From positions 1 to 51,677 of the forward strand of contig JACMLJ010000096.1 in assembly GCA_014379625.1 (NCBI GenBank): 51,677 nucleotides of DNA, given 5' to 3'. The notes beneath the pieces were generated by a model that saw only the letters and a list, made by a program, of their open reading frames with translations, made no database searches and was not told where the DNA came from. This DNA is from Ferruginibacter sp. Its GTDB lineage: Bacteria > Bacteroidota > Bacteroidia > Chitinophagales > Chitinophagaceae. Each line of letters opens with the position of its first letter. Position 1 is the first letter of the stretch. Below, in pieces: positions 1-8,251 of the stretch. The translations under genes and the position numbers were made by a program.

Positions 1-266
1 GTTGATGGCACTGCATCTGTAATATTATTCGGCAGTCGTGCGCGGGGCGATGCCGCGAATGACAGTGATTGGGATTTCTTAATTCTTACGTGGCATACCG
101 ATACCGATTCATTGGCGATGAATTGAGAAAAGCAGTCCGCAAAGAAGTAGAATTAAAATATGATGTTGCCATATCCCTGCTAATTAAAAATGCGACTTTA
201 TGGGAAACCGACTATTCCGTAACCAATATTTATGAAAGCATACATGATGAAGGTATATTGTTATGA
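1..266 (+). pseudogene. MNT-type nucleotidyltransferase (antitoxin), 5'-partial and frameshifted
   Basis: Minimal nucleotidyltransferase of the MNT/HEPN toxin-antitoxin type, cut by the window edge. From base 1, frame 1 reads the family signature LFGSRARGD followed by SDWDFLIL (the GS...D.D metal and nucleotide site), then stops at 124-126. The rest of the domain (ELRKAVRKEVELKYDV, then the usual tail WETDYSVT...IYESIHDEGILL) continues in frame 3 down to 266. Joining the halves needs one missing base somewhere around 90-125. The last codons overlap the HEPN start by 4 bases, the usual arrangement for this pair. In the family the MNT protein neutralises the HEPN toxin by nucleotidyl transfer. 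Either the gene is broken or there is a sequencing error; the domain identity itself is clear. Confidence 0.75.
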
Positions 267-604
267 AAGATAAATCTGATTATACCAGGTATAAGTTACA
301 AAAGTCAGCACAGTCAATAACTGAAGCCAGGCTACTTTTAGAAAATGGGATACATGATACTGCTGTAAGCCGGCTCTATTACGCGGCTTTTTATGCGATT
401 AATGCTTTGCTTGCCGAAAACGGCTTTAATCCCAAAACCCATAGTGGCACCAAAACAATCTTCAACAAAGAATTTATATTTACCGGTAAAATTGAAAGCC
501 GTTTTTCTGACTTTTATTCTTTCCTGATGGCAAAAAGATTTGAAACGGATTATGATGATTTTGTTTTTATTGATGCAGGCAAGGTGCATCCCCTGCTTTG
601 CTGA
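263..604 (+). CDS. HEPN domain protein (toxin partner of MNT), C-terminal frameshift
   Basis: HEPN-fold partner of the nucleotidyltransferase upstream (4-base overlap). The 113-residue frame shows the family helices: AQSITEARLLLENG, then SRLYYAAFYAINALL, then a segment with FETDYDDF. In family members the protein goes on for about 20 more residues. Here the frame ends early at 602-604, but the missing tail is encoded one base over: from the CCCC run at 590-593 the other frame reads CFAETEEF...AAIIKLIKI and stops at 648-650. A single extra C in that run would explain the break, so the original gene probably ran 263-650. HEPN proteins of this group are RNase-like toxins, but no clear Rx4-6H motif is visible here. 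Whether the truncated product is active is unknown. Confidence 0.7.
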   Translation: MKDKSDYTRYKLQKSAQSITEARLLLENGIHDTAVSRLYYAAFYAINALLAENGFNPKTHSGTKTIFNKEFIFTGKIESRFSDFYSFLMAKRFETDYDDFVFIDAGKVHPLLC

Positions 605-781
605 AACAGAAGAATTCGTAGCGGCGATTATTAAACTGATAAAAATCTAACTCAATTCCAGCTGATCATTTTCAACAGGTATATATTTCTCCGCCCATTA
701 AGGGGAAAACTTTCGGACTCCCAGGAATAAACCTGCCAGGCTCTCACAAAATATTCCCTTTTCACAATAACCCATCTCCCC

Positions 782-789
782 TATCTTTG
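782..789 (+). promoter_or_regulatory. Bacteroidota -7 element for sucD
   Basis: TATCTTTG matches the Bacteroidota primary-sigma -7 consensus TAnnTTTG. A weak TTTTC about 20 bases upstream (759-763) could serve as the -33 region. It lies 42 bases before the sucD ATG. It was identified by consensus only. Confidence 0.5.
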
Positions 790-831
790 CGAAACTTCTT
801 AATTTTCATCCTTAATTCTTAATTGCTATCC

Positions 832-1707
832 ATGTCAGTTTTAGTAAATAAAAACTCCAAAGTGATTGTACAGGGTTTTACCGGTACAGAAGGAACTTTT
901 CATGCAACCCAAATGATCGAGTACGGCACCAACCTGGTGGGAGGTGTTACACCCGGCAAAGGCGGTACCAGCCATTTGGAAAAGCCTGTGTTTAATACGG
1001 TGGCCGATGCGGTGAAAACAACCGGTGCCGATGTGAGCATTATTTTTGTTCCCCCTGCTTTTGCAGCAGATGCAATCATGGAAGCTGCCGATGCAGGCGT
1101 TGCTTTGGTGGTGTGTATTACAGAGGGCATACCCGTGCAGGATATGGTAAAAGTGAAAAATTATTTGCTGGAAAGAGATACGCGCCTGATAGGGCCTAAT
1201 TGCCCCGGAGTAATTACAGCCGACGAATGTAAAGTAGGCATCATGCCGGGCTTTATTTTTGTGAAAGGGAGAGTAGGGATCGTGTCAAAAAGTGGTACCC
1301 TAACTTACGAGGCTGCCGACCAGGTTGCAAAGGCGGGTTTGGGAATTTCTACCGCTATAGGTATTGGCGGCGATCCCATCATCGGTACCACTACCAAAGA
1401 GGCCGTTGAATTATTTATGAACGACCCCGAAACCGATGCCATTGTAATGATTGGTGAAATTGGTGGCGGAATGGAAGCTGAAGCTGCACATTATATCCAG
1501 TCAACAGGTAATAAAAAGCCCGTGGTTGGTTTTATAGCCGGGCAAACCGCTCCCCCTGGACGCCGCATGGGTCATGCCGGGGCTATTGTAGGTGGCGAAG
1601 ATGATACTGCCGCGGCTAAAATGAAAATTATGGCGGCCTGCGGCATTCATGTGGTGGCGAGTCCTGCGGATATAGGTAAAACAATGGCGGAAGTATTGGC
1701 GAAATAG
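832..1707 (+). CDS. sucD: Succinyl-CoA synthetase (ADP/GDP-forming) alpha subunit
   Basis: Alpha subunit of succinyl-CoA synthetase, which interconverts succinyl-CoA and succinate in the TCA cycle with substrate-level phosphorylation. The 291-residue length is normal for the family. The N-terminal CoA-binding Rossmann domain starts VLVNKNSKVIVQGFTG; the ligase domain carries LIGPNCPGVI, SKSGTLTYE and GDPIIGTT. The phosphorylated histidine lies in RMGHAGAIVGG near the C-terminus. An in-frame TTG at 823 is possible, but ATG 832 gives the expected N-terminus MSVLVNK. The beta subunit gene sucC is not adjacent, so the two subunits are expressed from separate loci, which is not rare in this phylum. 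The gene stands alone between a -7 box and a strong terminator. Confidence 0.95.
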   Translation: MSVLVNKNSKVIVQGFTGTEGTFHATQMIEYGTNLVGGVTPGKGGTSHLEKPVFNTVADAVKTTGADVSIIFVPPAFAADAIMEAADAGVALVVCITEGIPVQDMVKVKNYLLERDTRLIGPNCPGVITADECKVGIMPGFIFVKGRVGIVSKSGTLTYEAADQVAKAGLGISTAIGIGGDPIIGTTTKEAVELFMNDPETDAIVMIGEIGGGMEAEAAHYIQSTGNKKPVVGFIAGQTAPPGRRMGHAGAIVGGEDDTAAAKMKIMAACGIHVVASPADIGKTMAEVLAK

Positions 1708-1739
1708 CAAAACCTTTATCAATTTCAACATAATTAATT

Positions 1740-1769
1740 AAACCCCGGCTGAAACCGGGGTTTGTTTTT
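1740..1769 (+). terminator. Rho-independent terminator of sucD
   Basis: Perfect 9-bp stem AAACCCCGG / CCGGGGTTT (1740-1748, 1755-1763) with a 6-base loop, followed by GTTTTT. It is placed 32 bases after the sucD stop and before the 3' end of the convergent kinase gene. Confidence 0.9.
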
Positions 1770-1793
1770 GCCTGTAGGGGCCGCGGCCTTTTC

Positions 1794-2948
1794 CTACCGT
1801 TTTAATACGATCCTGAACCTGGTCCCCTTACCCGGTTCAGAATATTTTACAAATAGTTCTCCCTTATGATATTGTTCAATAATTCTTTTTGATAAACTCA
1901 GGCCCAGTCCCCAGCCCCGTTTTTTTGTTGTAAAGCCGGGTTTAAAAATATTGGCAATATGCTGTTTGCTGATACCTTTCCCGGAGTCTGTTACATCTAT
2001 TATTACCGCCGCGGTTTCATTTTTTATTTTGATCTGGATACTGCCTTTTCCTTCCATGGCATCCAGCGCATTCTTTAATAAATTTTCTATCACCCAATCA
2101 AACAGCGGGCTGCTGATCATTGCAGTAATTTCTTTTTCATCATAGGTATAAATGCTGAAAATAACGTTTTCGGATGCCCTTCTTTTGATATAGGCGACCA
2201 TATTTTCTATTTGCGTTACAATATTGATTTCTTCGAGTTGAGGTGTGCTGCCAATTTTGCCAAAACGGTCGCTCACTAATTTCAGTCGGTCCACATCCTT
2301 AGTCATTTCCGATGCTATCTTTTCATTTCCGGGTTTTTCTTTTAGTAACTCAACCCATCCCTGCAGGGAGGAGAGTGGCGTGCCTAACTGGTGGGCTGTT
2401 TCTTTTGCCATGCCCGCCCACACCTGGTTTTGCGTAGATTTATTTCGGGTGGTAATTGCAATTAATGTGATGATGATAAAAAGCGCAACTATCAAAAGCT
2501 GGATGATGGGGTAATACCTCACCTCCACCAGTAATTTGGAATCACCGAAATAATATTTATTAATGATCAGGGGATCTTTATTGACCTCCACGATGATCGC
2601 ATCGTTCTGGCTTTTAAATTCCTTTACTTTTCTGCGTAAATAATTAGTATCTCTTTTTAGCTCTGCCGTGTCGAGGTTTAACCCTTGTCCCGACGGGTTA
2701 TCATGTTCATCAGTTTCTATAATGGGAATAGTAGTATTGCGGGATGTGATGGCATTGGTGAGATCCAATGTTACCTGCTCATTAGTTTTAGCCCTTGTTT
2801 TTAGTGATTGAACCCATACATCAACTTTCTCTCTTTCATCCGTGGCGATTTTTTTTGACAGGTAGTTGGAATAAAAAACAGTGCCGGATACAATTGCAAT
2901 GGCAATCATCGCCAGGGCTGTGCGCCAGTTAAAAAGTTGTGTGATCAT
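1794..2948 (-). CDS. Membrane sensor histidine kinase
   Basis: Two-component sensor kinase of 384 residues. Transmembrane segments at about 10-27 and 147-167 enclose an extracytoplasmic region of about 120 residues with no recognised domain. A dimerisation/phosphoacceptor helix follows with H186 in ETAHQLGTPLSS, a Bacteroidota-style variant of the usual HELRTPL box. The HATPase domain shows the N box VIENLLKNALDAM (about 285-297), G1 DVTDSGKGIS and G2 GWGLGLSLSKRI. No response regulator is adjacent, so the partner and signal are unknown; it may act on an unlinked regulator. The gene is divergent from the glycosyltransferase at 3041 with 92 bases between the start codons. Confidence 0.88.
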   Translation of the reverse strand: MITQLFNWRTALAMIAIAIVSGTVFYSNYLSKKIATDEREKVDVWVQSLKTRAKTNEQVTLDLTNAITSRNTTIPIIETDEHDNPSGQGLNLDTAELKRDTNYLRRKVKEFKSQNDAIIVEVNKDPLIINKYYFGDSKLLVEVRYYPIIQLLIVALFIIITLIAITTRNKSTQNQVWAGMAKETAHQLGTPLSSLQGWVELLKEKPGNEKIASEMTKDVDRLKLVSDRFGKIGSTPQLEEINIVTQIENMVAYIKRRASENVIFSIYTYDEKEITAMISSPLFDWVIENLLKNALDAMEGKGSIQIKIKNETAAVIIDVTDSGKGISKQHIANIFKPGFTTKKRGWGLGLSLSKRIIEQYHKGELFVKYSEPGKGTRFRIVLKR

Positions 2949-2997
2949 TTTGTAAAATGTAAATTAAGAAATAAAAAATGAGAAAAAAGAAATGGAG

Positions 2998-3005
2998 TAT
3001 GTTTG
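2998..3005 (+). promoter_or_regulatory. -7 element upstream of GT2 gene
   Basis: TATGTTTG matches TAnnTTTG. It lies 35 bases before the ATG at 3041 in the divergent intergenic region. No convincing -33 TTG was seen. Confidence 0.45.
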
Positions 3006-3040
3006 TAAATACATAATAAAGCTAAATAGCAGTACAAACG

Positions 3041-4117
3041 ATGAACGGATTGCGACGCAACGATGCTGAAGCGCCTGGTGAAGCCGGTACCCATAATACA
3101 CCCCTAGTATCCATCGTTATTTTAAACTGGAATGGAAAAGCATTCCTGCAAAAATTTCTTCCTTTTGTAATAGCGTCTACCTATACCAATAAGCGGGTGA
3201 TCGTTGCCGATAATGCTTCCACAGACGACTCCATTATTTTTTTACAAGAGCATTTTCCTGCAGTAGAAATATTAATCAATACCAGCAATGAAGGTTTCGC
3301 AAAAGGATACAATACCGCATTGAAGCAGGTGAAAAGTGATTATTATGTTTTATTAAACAATGATGTGGAAGTAACACCGGGCTGGATAGAACCCGTGATT
3401 GTATTAATGGAAAATGATTCCACCATTGCCGCCTGCCAACCTAAATTACTGGATTATAAAAACCGGGGGTATTTTGAATATGCCGGCGCCAGTGGTGGTT
3501 GGCTGGACTTGCTGGGGTACCCGTTTGCAAGGGGCAGGGTGTTTGCCATACCGGAAGCAGACACTGGCCAGTATGATGATGCAGGTGCTTGTTTTTGGGC
3601 AAGCGGTGCAGCCATGTTTGTAAGGGCGGCTAAGTTTCACGAGGTGGGTGGACTTGATGAATACTTTTTTGCCCACCAGGAAGAAATAGATTTTTGCTGG
3701 CGGCTGCAACTGGCAGGCTATAAAGTATTTGTACAACCCGGTTCGGTAGTTTACCATGTTGGCGGCGCTACCTTATCCAAAGCAAGTGACCTGAAAACCT
3801 TTCTTAATTTCAGGAACAACCTTGTGATGCTGGCAAAAAACTTACCTGTTGCCAGGGCCTTTATTACTATCGCCGCCCGGATAGTATTGGATGCCATAGC
3901 GGCATGGAGAGGATTAATTGGGGGAGATGCAGGTTTTTTTACAGCGATATTAAAAGCACATATATTCTTCATAAAATGGTTATTGGTTGGTCAAAGCAGC
4001 GCTGTTTTTCCCATATCGCGTAAAGGAAAACCATTGGGCTGGTACCAATCTTCTTTGGTTTGGCAACATTTTGTAAAAAAGAAAAACGCGTTTTCAGAAA
4101 TTGTTAAGCACAAATAA
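3041..4117 (+). CDS. Glycosyltransferase family 2 (rhamnosyltransferase-like)
   Basis: Inverting GT-A glycosyltransferase of 358 residues. VSIVILNWNG at about 23-32 and DNASTDDS form the nucleotide-sugar site; NNDVEV near 107 is the metal-binding DxD-like motif; FWASGAAMFVR and HQEEIDFCWRL downstream are typical of GT2 enzymes resembling rhamnosyl- and GlcNAc-transferases. The C-terminal 90 residues are hydrophobic or amphipathic and probably sit against the inner membrane. The sugar donor and acceptor cannot be read from the sequence; a role in lipopolysaccharide or surface polysaccharide assembly is inferred. The start at 3041 leaves about 20 extra residues before the domain; there is no better ATG. 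Confidence 0.9.
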   Translation: MNGLRRNDAEAPGEAGTHNTPLVSIVILNWNGKAFLQKFLPFVIASTYTNKRVIVADNASTDDSIIFLQEHFPAVEILINTSNEGFAKGYNTALKQVKSDYYVLLNNDVEVTPGWIEPVIVLMENDSTIAACQPKLLDYKNRGYFEYAGASGGWLDLLGYPFARGRVFAIPEADTGQYDDAGACFWASGAAMFVRAAKFHEVGGLDEYFFAHQEEIDFCWRLQLAGYKVFVQPGSVVYHVGGATLSKASDLKTFLNFRNNLVMLAKNLPVARAFITIAARIVLDAIAAWRGLIGGDAGFFTAILKAHIFFIKWLLVGQSSAVFPISRKGKPLGWYQSSLVWQHFVKKKNAFSEIVKHK

Positions 4118-4118
4118 T

Positions 4119-4146
4119 TATTTTTGACCCACTTTACTTATTTTTG
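4119..4146 (+). promoter_or_regulatory. Two tandem -7 elements before the 67-residue ORF
   Basis: TATTTTTG occurs twice, at 4119-4126 and 4139-4146, inside a direct repeat (TTATTTTTGACCC and TTATTTTTGAACCC) with a 20-base period. The downstream copy is 19 bases before the ATG at 4166. Either could be the -7 element. Confidence 0.5.
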
Positions 4147-4165
4147 AACCCGCAAATCACGCATT

Positions 4166-4369
4166 ATGGAATACGAAGTAATCGACAATAAGCACAAAGA
4201 TTTTGGTCACAACTGGGTGTCCTCCTCGCGGTTTCTCTGGTTTTGCCAGATATTTTTGGTAGTAGCCTTTATATTAGGCGGTTGCATGAGTATGTACAGC
4301 CACAGGTACAAAGGAAAACCGGAAGTAAACGTGCCTGAAAACACTTTGTATAATCCCCAGTACAAATAA
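4166..4369 (+). CDS. Small single-pass membrane or lipoprotein-like protein, unknown function
   Basis: Not recognised. The 67-residue product has a polar N-terminus, one hydrophobic stretch at about 23-40 (FLWFCQIFLVVAFILGG) followed by Cys and MSMYSH, and a short polar tail rich in Pro, Asn and Tyr. The LGGC sequence resembles a lipobox but lies unusually far in, after 24 polar residues, so a simple membrane anchor is as likely. A consensus -7 element just upstream and a clean ATG support a real gene. It lies between a glycosyltransferase and two tRNAs; neither neighbour suggests a role. Confidence 0.55.
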   Translation: MEYEVIDNKHKDFGHNWVSSSRFLWFCQIFLVVAFILGGCMSMYSHRYKGKPEVNVPENTLYNPQYK

Positions 4370-4396
4370 AAAATTTTATAGTACAGATACAAACCT

Positions 4397-4404
4397 TATT
4401 TTTG
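4397..4404 (+). promoter_or_regulatory. -7 element for the tRNA-Gly gene
   Basis: TATTTTTG matches TAnnTTTG and lies 61 bases upstream of the mature tRNA-Gly 5' end, leaving a 5' leader to be removed by RNase P. Confidence 0.5.
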
Positions 4405-4465
4405 CACCCCGAATGAATTTATTGGACAGCAATTCGAATAACAGGAACAGTTCTTTTTTTATAAT

Positions 4466-4538
<73 letters not shown>

Positions 4539-4547
4539 CTTCGCTTT

Positions 4548-4581
4548 AAAGCAGATAGCTGTTGTTATCTGCTTTTTTTTT
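4548..4581 (+). terminator. Terminator between tRNA-Gly and tRNA-Leu
   Basis: Perfect 10-bp stem AAAGCAGATA / TATCTGCTTT (4548-4557, 4566-4575) with an 8-base loop, followed by a run of T. It implies that the two tRNAs are transcribed separately or that only some transcripts read through. Confidence 0.88.
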
Positions 4582-4615
4582 CTGCCACCGGCAAAAGCAT
4601 CAGCCGGTAAGTTGC

Positions 4616-4701
4616 ACTCGGGTGGTGGAACTGGTAGACACGCAGGACTTAAAATCCTGTTCGCCGTAAGGCGAGTGTGGGTTCAACTCCCATCCCGAGT
4701 A
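4616..4701 (+). tRNA. tRNA-Leu (anticodon TAA)
   Basis: Class II tRNA of 86 nt: acceptor ACTCGGG/CCCGAGT, anticodon stem CAGGA/TCCTG around CTTAAAA (anticodon TAA), a long variable arm containing CGCC/GGCG, T stem GTGGG/CCCAT around TTCAACT, discriminator A. No encoded CCA. Confidence 0.95.
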
Positions 4702-4713
4702 CTTATACATTTT

Positions 4714-4749
4714 AAAAGCCTTGATTGCATTGACTTTCAGGGCTTTTTT
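4714..4749 (+). terminator. Terminator of tRNA-Leu
   Basis: An 11-bp stem AAAAGCCTTGA / TCAGGGCTTTT (4714-4724, 4737-4747, one G-T pair) followed by TT, 12 bases after the tRNA. Confidence 0.8.
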
Positions 4750-5089
4750 ATTTGCCGGCGGCGGTTTAGGAAATCTTATATTTCTTTTTCTTCTATATTT
4801 TTTACATCTTCATAGTTTCCACATTTACCTTACCAACACGTAACCAAATTAATAATATGTTCTTTATAATCTGCAAATTTATATATTCAGTATATTAAAA
4901 TGTATTGCTATCTTAGCCCCTTTAGAAATGAAATTAGGTAACCAGATCCGTAATTGAAAAGGAGCAATTTTGTGGCTACGAGGTACTGTTGGCCTCACCG
5001 CAGCAATGGTTAAAATTCCGAAATCATCTTCAACCAAATCCTTAATTGCTTTTTAAATTAACCGTATTTAATTCGATAACTATTCTATT
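4750..5089. other. Non-coding gap
   Basis: 340 AT-rich bases between the tRNA-Leu terminator and the glycan cluster. No gene, gene remnant or clear TAnnTTTG element was found on either strand. The promoter for the gene at 5090 should lie here but was not recognised. Confidence 0.5.
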
Positions 5090-6133
5090 ATGCCAACAGG
5101 AATAAGTGTAATTATTTGTTGTTTTAATAGTGCCTCCAGAATTACCCCTACTTTACAGCACCTGTTTGCCCAAAAAAATATTTCATTGTCTTCCTGGGAG
5201 GTAATTGTGGTGGATAACGGATCTACTGACCATACAGCAGAAACTGCCTTGCTCACCTGGGAAGACTTTGGTTTAAATAAACCAGCGTTTAAGGTAGTTG
5301 CTGAAACTAAGCCGGGTTTATCGGCTGCCAGATTAAAAGGAATTGATGAATCGTTTTATGATTATGTTTTATTTTGCGATGATGATAATTGGCTGGATGA
5401 AAATTATTTAAGCCTTTCCCTGAAAATTATGCTAAGCAATCCTTTTATTGGGGTTTTGGGGGGTACGGGCAACCCGGTTTTTGAAGATAAAGAGCCCCCG
5501 TATTTCTGGGAAAATCAATTTCATACATTGGCGGTAGGGGTTCAATCTGAAATAGAAGGGGATATTACGGATGAAAGGGGGGTATTGTATGGCGCAGGAA
5601 TGATCCTGAATAAAGCAGCCTTTAAAATTTTACTAGAAAAATTTCGATTCCAGTTTCAACTGTCCGACAGGGTGGGAGGCAGCCTGCTAAGTAGCGGTGA
5701 CCATGAATTATGCCTGGCGTTAAAGAAGGTAGGGTTTAGGATTTTTTATTCCCAACAATTGAATTTCAAACATTTTATACCAAAACATCGTACCTCAATT
5801 GAGTATTACAAAAAATTATTCCGGGCATTTGGAATGTCTTACGCATTACTGCACGTATACCGGGTAAATGAAAAAAATGTAAATCATTTTAAAAACGATT
5901 ACCGGTATAATTGTTTAAGGTGTTTAAAGAATATGATTGTTATAAAGGTTAAATTATTTTTTAAAGGGTATTATTTTGACGCTGATAAGTATAAATATTT
6001 AAATCAGCTTCATCAATTATATAGTAGTATTGGTATATTTAAAGTATTTGTGAAAGTTAAAAATTTATATAAGCAACAATATTATAGTCTTCCTTTATTC
6101 AATGCGGAAATTCAAAAAAACATGCTTATTTGA
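5090..6133 (+). CDS. Glycosyltransferase family 2
   Basis: GT2 enzyme of 347 residues, first gene of the glycan cluster. It starts ISVIICCFNSASRI, followed by VIVVDNGSTDHT (donor site), LFCDDDNWL near residue 97 (DxD metal site), YGAGMILNKAAF, and SSGDHELCLALKKVGF, the usual acceptor and catalytic region. The last 100 residues are Lys/Tyr/Phe-rich, without a clear membrane helix. This gene and its neighbours to 8163 have a high AT content and looser codon use than the housekeeping genes around them, which is common in surface-polysaccharide loci and may reflect transfer. Donor and acceptor are unknown. Confidence 0.88.
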   Translation: MPTGISVIICCFNSASRITPTLQHLFAQKNISLSSWEVIVVDNGSTDHTAETALLTWEDFGLNKPAFKVVAETKPGLSAARLKGIDESFYDYVLFCDDDNWLDENYLSLSLKIMLSNPFIGVLGGTGNPVFEDKEPPYFWENQFHTLAVGVQSEIEGDITDERGVLYGAGMILNKAAFKILLEKFRFQFQLSDRVGGSLLSSGDHELCLALKKVGFRIFYSQQLNFKHFIPKHRTSIEYYKKLFRAFGMSYALLHVYRVNEKNVNHFKNDYRYNCLRCLKNMIVIKVKLFFKGYYFDADKYKYLNQLHQLYSSIGIFKVFVKVKNLYKQQYYSLPLFNAEIQKNMLI

Positions 6134-6219
6134 ATGCATTTTTTTCAAATTGTCCCCTTTCCAATATTTATAAAAAATGTAATTGTAACCATTTTCATGA
6201 ATAAAATCATGCGTTCTTT

Positions 6220-7152
6220 ATGACCGATAAAATAGATTATACTGAAGTTGTCGTGTGCTTATGTGATGGTGAGTATCATAACGGGGTGGCTGCGCTGGCC
6301 AATTCACTGGCTAAATCTGAATTTAAGGGATTAATTCACGTTGGTTATCGGGGGAGACTTCCGCCATGGGTAAGGCAACTCGAAGCGATTAGTGAAAAAT
6401 CTTTTTATGTGACAAAGGAAATTGTACTCCATTTTAAGCGTGTGGATATTGATATGCACCTGGGTTACTATAAACCATTTTTTATAAAAGAAACTTTTGA
6501 TATTTATTCCAATACTCAAAAAATTTATTACTTTGACGCTGACATCATTACAAGCGCTCCCTGGGTATTGTTTTCAAATTGGCTTGAAAAGGGCGTGTGT
6601 TTGTGCCTGGATAGCGCCTTTCATTTCCTACATCACAATCACCCATGGAGAAAGGACTGGCGAAGGTTAGCTGCTGCCGATGAATTGGTTGTCAATAACA
6701 CCAACCATTATTTTAATAGTGGATTTATAGGTTTGGAAAGGGAAAGTATTTTACTAATTGACAGGTGGATATTTGTTACCAAAAAATACATCGAAAAAGG
6801 AGGAAATATAGATTCTTTCTCCAAAGATGCTTTTAGCTCCTTTAAAGGCGACCAGGATTTATTAAATGCAGCTATTACTATATCTCCTGAAATCGACATC
6901 AGTATAATGGGCAAAGAAGGAATGGGTTTTACGCATCCTGCAACAGTAATGATGCATGCAATAGGTCATGTTAAACCCTGGAATAACAAGTTTCTCATAC
7001 ATCTAATAATATCCGGACGTAAGCCAAATATACCCGAGCAAACTTTTTTTTCCTACTGTAAATACCCTATTTGTATTTTTTCGCCTTTTCTATATAATAT
7101 TAAAAAATTAGATTTAGTAAGTGCGTCTTTCCTGGGACGATTTTTAGGTTAA
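6220..7152 (+). CDS. GT8-like glycosyltransferase
   Basis: Putative retaining GT-A glycosyltransferase of 310 residues. The signs are YYFDADIIT at about 105-113 (DxD), a mid-protein NSGFIGLER, then DQDLLNAA, and HAIGHVKPW near 252-260, which matches the HxxGxxKPW metal and donor motif of family GT8. The N-terminus EVVVCLCDGEYHNGVAALANSL is the first Rossmann strand and helix. The C-terminal 50 residues are hydrophobic and may associate with the membrane. It follows the GT2 gene by 86 bases and precedes another by 15, so the three genes are probably cotranscribed. The substrate is unknown; the overall sequence is divergent from well-studied GT8 enzymes, so the family call is moderate. Confidence 0.75.
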   Translation: MTDKIDYTEVVVCLCDGEYHNGVAALANSLAKSEFKGLIHVGYRGRLPPWVRQLEAISEKSFYVTKEIVLHFKRVDIDMHLGYYKPFFIKETFDIYSNTQKIYYFDADIITSAPWVLFSNWLEKGVCLCLDSAFHFLHHNHPWRKDWRRLAAADELVVNNTNHYFNSGFIGLERESILLIDRWIFVTKKYIEKGGNIDSFSKDAFSSFKGDQDLLNAAITISPEIDISIMGKEGMGFTHPATVMMHAIGHVKPWNNKFLIHLIISGRKPNIPEQTFFSYCKYPICIFSPFLYNIKKLDLVSASFLGRFLG

Positions 7153-7167
7153 AACCCATCCTGATAC

Positions 7168-8163
7168 ATGAATACTAATAGAATTCCTGAATCTCCACCG
7201 TTAATTGAACCTTTAACAGGTAAAGGTGAACGTCCTTTGTGGTCGGTGATGGTACCGGCTTATAACTGCAGCCATTATTTAAGGGCAACGCTTGAAAGCA
7301 TTTTGATACAGGATGCGGGAATTGATGCCATGCAAATAGAAGTGATTGATGATTGCAGTACGGACGAAGATGTAGCATTCTTAGTACGGGAAATAGGGAA
7401 AGGAAGAATTAGCTATTTTCGCCAGCAAGAAAATGTGGGGAGTTTAAGAAATTTTGAAACCTGTTTAAAAAGGGCGAGGGGTAAATGGATCCATTTATTG
7501 CATGGCGACGACCTGGTTAAACACGGTTTTTATGTTGAAGTAGAAAATTTATTCCGCAAGTATCCTTTTGCAGGCGCAGCATTTACCGGTTTTTCAGGTA
7601 TTGATGAAGAAGGACTTGAATTATATAGCAACAATCTTATTCAAAATGAAGCCGGTATCATTGAGGACTGGTTAGTGAAGATTTCGGAACAACAGCGGCT
7701 TCAGGCTTGCGCGATAGTTGTAAAAAGGAGTGTATACGAGGAATTGGGAGGATTTTTTGGTGTACATTATGGTGAAGACTGGGAAATGTGGGCAAGGATC
7801 GCGGCAAATTTTCCGGTTGCTTATTCTCCTGAAAATCTTGCTGCTTACAGGCACCATAACAATAATATTAGCGCAAGATTTACATCTACCGGCCAAAATA
7901 TAAAAGATATAAAAAAAGTAATTGGTATTATTCAAACCTATCTTCCTGTTGAAAAAAGAAAAAAAATCAGAACCATATCTAAAAGATTCTTTGCGAATTA
8001 CTTCTCAATTAATGCACATGGGATTTATAGAAAGCACCGCAATGCACGGGCAGCATTAATACAGGCAAAGGGCGCCTTATTGCTGCATGCTAATAAAACA
8101 ACCATTATTTCGCTCCTTAAGATTTATGTAAAAGTTTTAATTAAATATAAGCGCATTGATTAA
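7168..8163 (+). CDS. Glycosyltransferase family 2
   Basis: GT2 enzyme of 331 residues. After about 25 residues the domain begins WSVMVPAYNCSHYL; VIDDCSTDEDV is the nucleotide-binding aspartate region, HLLHGDDLV near 110 the DxD-type metal site, and YGEDWEMWARIAA near 195 the catalytic ED motif. RHHNNNISARFT follows, as in GT2 enzymes of O-antigen loci. The Lys/Arg-rich C-terminus has one hydrophobic stretch. It is the last gene of the plus-strand half of the glycan cluster and converges on the deacetylase gene, with only 88 bases between them. Confidence 0.88.
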   Translation: MNTNRIPESPPLIEPLTGKGERPLWSVMVPAYNCSHYLRATLESILIQDAGIDAMQIEVIDDCSTDEDVAFLVREIGKGRISYFRQQENVGSLRNFETCLKRARGKWIHLLHGDDLVKHGFYVEVENLFRKYPFAGAAFTGFSGIDEEGLELYSNNLIQNEAGIIEDWLVKISEQQRLQACAIVVKRSVYEELGGFFGVHYGEDWEMWARIAANFPVAYSPENLAAYRHHNNNISARFTSTGQNIKDIKKVIGIIQTYLPVEKRKKIRTISKRFFANYFSINAHGIYRKHRNARAALIQAKGALLLHANKTTIISLLKIYVKVLIKYKRID

Positions 8164-8251
8164 TTTATTTTTTTAATTATAATGGCCGGGCTTTTGCCGA
8201 TTAGCGGTGAATTTTGTTACTAAAAGCGAAGGTTCATTCCGGCCAATCCGC

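Noticed and set aside
4612..4815. 67-codon frame across tRNA-Leu
   Set aside because: It covers the tRNA and its terminator; a full cloverleaf explains the sequence.
8183..8245. TGGCCGG ... CCGGCCA inverted repeat between the convergent GT2 and deacetylase genes
   Set aside because: Arms are only 7 bp, about 50 bases apart and without a T run; too weak to call a terminator.
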